Shown: in pieces, positions 7,261 through 9,103 of the stretch | Layout: every line of letters begins with the position of its first letter | Numbering within the stretch: position 1 is the stretch's first letter | Assembly (NCBI GenBank): GCA_027032655.1 | Contig: JALVMZ010000595.1 | Span: 1 to 9,103 of the forward strand | From: Desulfobacteraceae bacterium | GTDB taxonomy: Bacteria; Desulfobacterota; DSM-4660; Desulfatiglandales; JALVMZ01 | Length of the DNA stretch: 9,103 bases | Direction: 5' to 3' | Notes under the pieces: model-generated | Databases searched by the model: none | Told to the model about the DNA's origin: nothing | What the model saw: only the letters and a program-made list of their open reading frames with translations | Made by a program: the position numbers and the translations under genes

Positions 7261-7578
7261 ATGGCAACAGTGACCTTATTAATACATCTACTGGCATGTA
7301 TTGCACTTATTTTTATCGTGCTGGTTCAAAGAGGGAAGGGTGCAGACCTGGGGGCAGCTTTTGGAGGATCAAGTCAGGCAGTATTTGGGACTACAGGTGC
7401 AACCTCGATCATTCACAAGATAACCGTAATAGTCGCTGCAGTATTCATGATTACCTCTATTGGCCTTACTCTGATGATGGGAAGGGGGGTGAAGAGCTCT
7501 GTAATGAAGGGCATGTCCAATGTGCCCGTAACTGGCAAGGCACAGCCTGGAAAGTCACCTATGCCTCCCAAAAAATAG
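7261..7578 (+). CDS. secG: Preprotein translocase subunit SecG
   Basis: SecG is the small accessory subunit of the SecYEG channel in the inner membrane and speeds preprotein translocation. The 105-residue product has the family layout: a first membrane helix at about 3-22, then the conserved cytoplasmic loop VLVQRGKGADLGAAFGGSSQ with an FGTTGA segment. A second helix follows at about 52-74, then a polar, lysine/proline-rich tail. GAAAGGA ends seven bases before ATG 7261. It follows tpiA, as in many Gram-negative and Gram-positive genomes, and is followed 25 bases later by a tRNA-Leu gene, also a common pairing. Confidence 0.95.
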   Translation: MATVTLLIHLLACIALIFIVLVQRGKGADLGAAFGGSSQAVFGTTGATSIIHKITVIVAAVFMITSIGLTLMMGRGVKSSVMKGMSNVPVTGKAQPGKSPMPPKK

Positions 7579-7603
7579 TATATAATTTAGTAAATAATTG
7601 TGT

Positions 7604-7691
7604 GCCGAAGTGGTGGAATCTGGTAGACACGCTATCTTGAGGGGGTAGTGGGGGAAACCCCGTGCGGGTTCAAGTCCCGCCTTCGGCACCA
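7604..7691 (+). tRNA. tRNA-Leu (anticodon GAG), CCA encoded
   Basis: The sequence folds as a class II tRNA. The acceptor stem pairs GCCGAAG (7604-7610) with CTTCGGC (7681-7687). The D-arm contains GTGGAATCTGGTAGACAC. The anticodon stem pairs CTATC with GGTAG around loop TTGAGGG, giving anticodon GAG for CUC/CUU leucine codons. A long variable arm GGGG-GAAA-CCCC is typical of leucine tRNA, and the T-arm is GCGGG-TTCAAGT-CCCGC. The discriminator A is followed by an encoded CCA (7689-7691). A run of seven T follows at once (7692-7698) and may help transcription end. Confidence 0.96.
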
Positions 7692-7741
7692 TTTTTTTAT
7701 AATTTCAATTACTTATTTTTTTGAATACTCAAAAATCCATA

Positions 7742-7972
7742 TTACCTTAACTTTATCCTCTCAATATATTCATCAATCAGGTGCCCAATCCTGTGTATCT
7801 TATCTTTATTAAACAAGATTTGTTATTCTTTTTGACTCATAATCACACAATCTTTTAATTTTCCATCTGTTTTGCTCAAATCGTGGCTGTTTATTCCGAT
7901 CAAATGAAACTTTACAATATACAGCCACTCTAATTGACACTTTTTCAAAATAGATACCGAATCAAGCTTTAA
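7742..7972 (-). pseudogene. Possible decayed minus-strand reading frame, unidentified
   Basis: Reading the minus strand from 7972 down, one frame stays open for 49 codons to a TAA (7823-7825). It then continues in the same frame for 26 codons to a final TAA (7742-7744). The second part reads like a charged amphipathic helix (HRIGHLIDEYIERIK). No ATG start is present; a TTG lies about ten codons into the first part. A single stop in 75 codons of such AT-rich DNA is suggestive but could be chance. No family is recognised. It could be the degraded 3' part of a gene lost from this variable site. Confidence 0.25.
7883..7928. repeat. 8-bp perfect inverted repeat with 30-base spacer
   Basis: GTGGCTGT at 7883-7890 and its exact reverse complement ACAGCCAC at 7921-7928. 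The arms are much richer in G and C than the surrounding DNA. The role is unknown; it may form a hairpin or be a remnant of a mobile element end. Confidence 0.5.
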
Positions 7973-7990
7973 CTACTCTGGTTTTATAGT

Positions 7991-8019
7991 AGTATTGCTT
8001 TTTTAGGTAATACAATACT
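7991..8019. repeat. Weak AT-rich inverted repeat
   Basis: AGTATTG at 7991-7997 and CAATACT at 8013-8019 are perfect 7-bp arms around a 15-base loop. The stem is AT-rich and no clear function is seen. Confidence 0.3.
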
Positions 8020-8041
8020 CCGATAGAATATATTTTTAAAC

Positions 8042-8055
8042 CACAATATATTGTG
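8042..8055. promoter_or_regulatory. Perfect palindrome, possible operator upstream of the accessory gene
   Basis: CACAATATATTGTG is a perfect 14-bp palindrome. With one mismatched pair the symmetry extends to AAAC...TTTT (8038-8059). It ends seven bases before the -35 element at 8063, a position suited to a dimeric regulator. The low GC content makes it a poor terminator stem. No regulator gene is identified. Confidence 0.4.
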
Positions 8056-8062
8056 TTTTTAG

Positions 8063-8091
8063 TTGACATTTTATACTTTTTATTGTATGTT
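8063..8091 (+). promoter_or_regulatory. Sigma-70-type promoter of the accessory gene
   Basis: A perfect TTGACA at 8063-8068 and TATGTT at 8086-8091 are 17 bases apart. Transcription would start near 8098, giving a leader of about 80 bases before ATG 8180. This is the best promoter match in the window and shows that the accessory gene is probably expressed independently of the housekeeping block. Confidence 0.6.
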
Positions 8092-8124
8092 ATATCAAAG
8101 AATTAATTAAAGGAGATGATTTTG

Positions 8125-8193
8125 GTGAGTAATAGATTGGTCAATAATGTTTGGGAAAAGGCCAGGAAGGTTAATTGCTATGAGCAATCATGA
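8125..8193 (+). CDS. Short leader reading frame overlapping the accessory gene start
   Basis: AAAGGAG at 8109-8115 is a strong ribosome binding site, but the gene it best serves is not the long one. It precedes in-frame starts ATG 8116 (too close), TTG 8122 and GTG 8125 of a frame that runs 22 codons from the GTG to TGA 8191-8193. The encoded peptide begins MSNRLVNNVWEKARK. The frame overlaps the start of the following gene (8180) by 14 bases in a different phase. It may be a leader peptide that couples translation, a remnant of the original N-terminus after a frameshift, or chance. No family is recognised. Confidence 0.35.
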   Translation: MSNRLVNNVWEKARKVNCYEQS

Positions 8194-9100
8194 TAAATGT
8201 CCAATTTGTAAAAAAAATGAAATGGAGTATTTTATATATGAGAATTTAAGTGAGGTCCATTGTCCTAGATGTGGAGATTATTATATTCATAGGGATATAA
8301 TTATGGATATAAAGGAGATGACTTTTACTTCAAGAGAGGTAGCCAATATTTCTGGCTATATCTATGAGAATAAGGATTTTATTATAAATAAAGATAATCT
8401 ATATATGCTTAAAAAGATACAGTCTCCCTCATTTCATGAAAAATCAGATAAGCTACTTATTGGATTGGAAAAAATGACTGAATATGCAGGTCAATATTTA
8501 GAAAAAGACGATGATTGGTTATGGGTTCGGATAAGTTGGTGTTTGGATGATAAAGAATTAAATGAAATATTATCTTTTTTAGAATCATCCAATCGCATCC
8601 ATAGAGATTCAAAATCTGGAACTCATAGATATAAAATTTCACCTATGGGATGGCTTTACTTAGAGACTATCAAAAAGAAAAACCCGGAAAGTCAACAATG
8701 CTTTGTGGCAATGTGGTTTGATGATGAAATGAATGAAATCTATGAGAATTACATTAAAAAAGGGATTATTAATGCAGGATATAAACCCGTTAGAATTGAT
8801 CAGAAACCGTTTAACGATAAAATAGATGATCAAATTCTTGCTGAAATTAGAAAAAGCAAGTTTATAATAGCTGATTTCACAGGACATAGAGGAGGGGTAT
8901 ATTTTGAGGCAGGATTTGCTTTGGGATTAAATTTAGAGGTTATATTCATTTGCCGTAAGGATGATCTTAAGAAATTACATTTTGATGTCAGACAATATAA
9001 CTTTATTCTGTGGGAGAAAGATAGTTTAAATAAATTAAGAGATTCTATTCAGTATAGAATTGAGAGGATTTTTGGGAAAGGAAATTATAATCCTAATTAA
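8180..9100 (+). CDS. Zinc-ribbon, winged-helix-like and TIR/nucleoside-deoxyribosyltransferase-like protein
   Basis: The 306-residue product has three visible parts. Residues 7-31 carry two CxxC pairs (CPIC and CPRC), a zinc ribbon. Residues about 95-165 look like a winged helix (ELNEILSFLESSNRI, then RYKISPMGWLYLE). Residues about 172-290 form an alpha/beta domain: strand CFVAMWF with acidic DDEM, DDQILAEIRKSKFIIADFT, then GGVYFEAGFALGL with Glu243 placed like the catalytic glutamate of TIR and nucleoside 2-deoxyribosyltransferase folds, and HFDVRQYNFILWE. Such domains may cleave nucleosides or NAD, or act as sensors; the substrate here is unknown. ATG 8180 has AGGAAGG nine bases upstream; in-frame ATG 8147 would add 11 residues but lacks a good site. 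The gene is AT-richer than its neighbours, suggesting transfer. Confidence 0.72.
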   Translation: MSNHDKCPICKKNEMEYFIYENLSEVHCPRCGDYYIHRDIIMDIKEMTFTSREVANISGYIYENKDFIINKDNLYMLKKIQSPSFHEKSDKLLIGLEKMTEYAGQYLEKDDDWLWVRISWCLDDKELNEILSFLESSNRIHRDSKSGTHRYKISPMGWLYLETIKKKNPESQQCFVAMWFDDEMNEIYENYIKKGIINAGYKPVRIDQKPFNDKIDDQILAEIRKSKFIIADFTGHRGGVYFEAGFALGLNLEVIFICRKDDLKKLHFDVRQYNFILWEKDSLNKLRDSIQYRIERIFGKGNYNPN

Positions 9101-9103
9101 TAT

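Larger units (their letters stand above)
7692..8179. other. AT-rich spacer between tRNA-Leu and the accessory gene
   Basis: About 490 bases without a convincing intact gene and clearly richer in A and T than the block before the tRNA. The part up to about 7975 is pyrimidine-rich on the plus strand, the opposite of the purine-rich coding strands elsewhere in this window, which hints at former minus-strand coding. The spacer contains an 8-bp inverted repeat, a weak hairpin, a perfect palindrome, a promoter and a short leader reading frame, each listed separately. No copy of the tRNA 3' end is seen in it. Confidence 0.6.

Noticed and set aside
7602..7604. Nine-base acceptor stem starting at GTGCCGA for the tRNA
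   Set aside because: The T-stem position fixes the acceptor to GCCGAAG/CTTCGGC; the extra GT pairing with AC of the CCA region is accidental.
7245..7640. 131-codon plus-strand reading frame over secG and the tRNA
   Set aside because: It is an out-of-frame shadow of secG that runs into the tRNA; its product lacks any family pattern, while the secG frame is clear.
7692..8146. CRISPR array or tandem repeats in the AT-rich spacer
   Set aside because: No regularly spaced repeated unit is visible; only isolated inverted repeats occur.
7692..9103. Second tRNA attachment site (copy of the tRNA-Leu 3' end)
   Set aside because: No stretch resembling the T-arm and acceptor end is present after the gene, so an integrated element cannot be delimited here.

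Overview
The window reads as a stretch of chromosome from a Gram-negative bacterium of fairly low GC content, most likely a member of Desulfobacterota (the former Deltaproteobacteria) or a related lineage. The reasons are the lptC-lptA-lptB-rpoN-hpf-ptsN order, which is a Gram-negative arrangement, the long form of HPF, a mannose-family EIIA next to ptsN, and a gap/tpiA/secG/tRNA-Leu block of the kind seen in deltaproteobacteria. The assignment is an inference from gene content and order; no ribosomal or other phylogenetic marker is present.

Positions 1-5336 form one tightly packed plus-strand run. It holds the tail of an unidentified upstream gene, then three lipopolysaccharide-transport genes (lptC, lptA, lptB), the sigma-54 gene rpoN, a long-form ribosome hibernation factor (hpf), two phosphotransferase EIIA proteins (ptsN and a mannose-family EIIA) and a RimI-like N-acetyltransferase. 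The two EIIA proteins have phosphorylatable histidines but no sugar permease, EI or HPr beside them. They look like regulatory PTS parts, and the hprK and rapZ genes often found between such genes are absent.

Positions 5410-7691 hold a housekeeping block: gap and tpiA (glycolysis, without the usual pgk between them), secG (protein export) and a tRNA-Leu(GAG) gene with an encoded CCA end.

After the tRNA the character changes. Positions 7692-8179 are a very AT-rich spacer without a clear intact gene. It contains a possible decayed minus-strand reading frame, an 8-bp inverted repeat, a perfect 14-bp palindrome and a good sigma-70-type promoter. These lead to a short, well-initiated leader reading frame and then to an accessory gene (8180-9100). 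That gene encodes a zinc-ribbon plus probable winged-helix plus TIR/nucleoside-deoxyribosyltransferase-like protein of a type often seen in defence or signalling contexts. The tRNA/AT-rich-spacer/accessory-gene layout suggests the edge of a variable region, but no second attachment site lies within the window.
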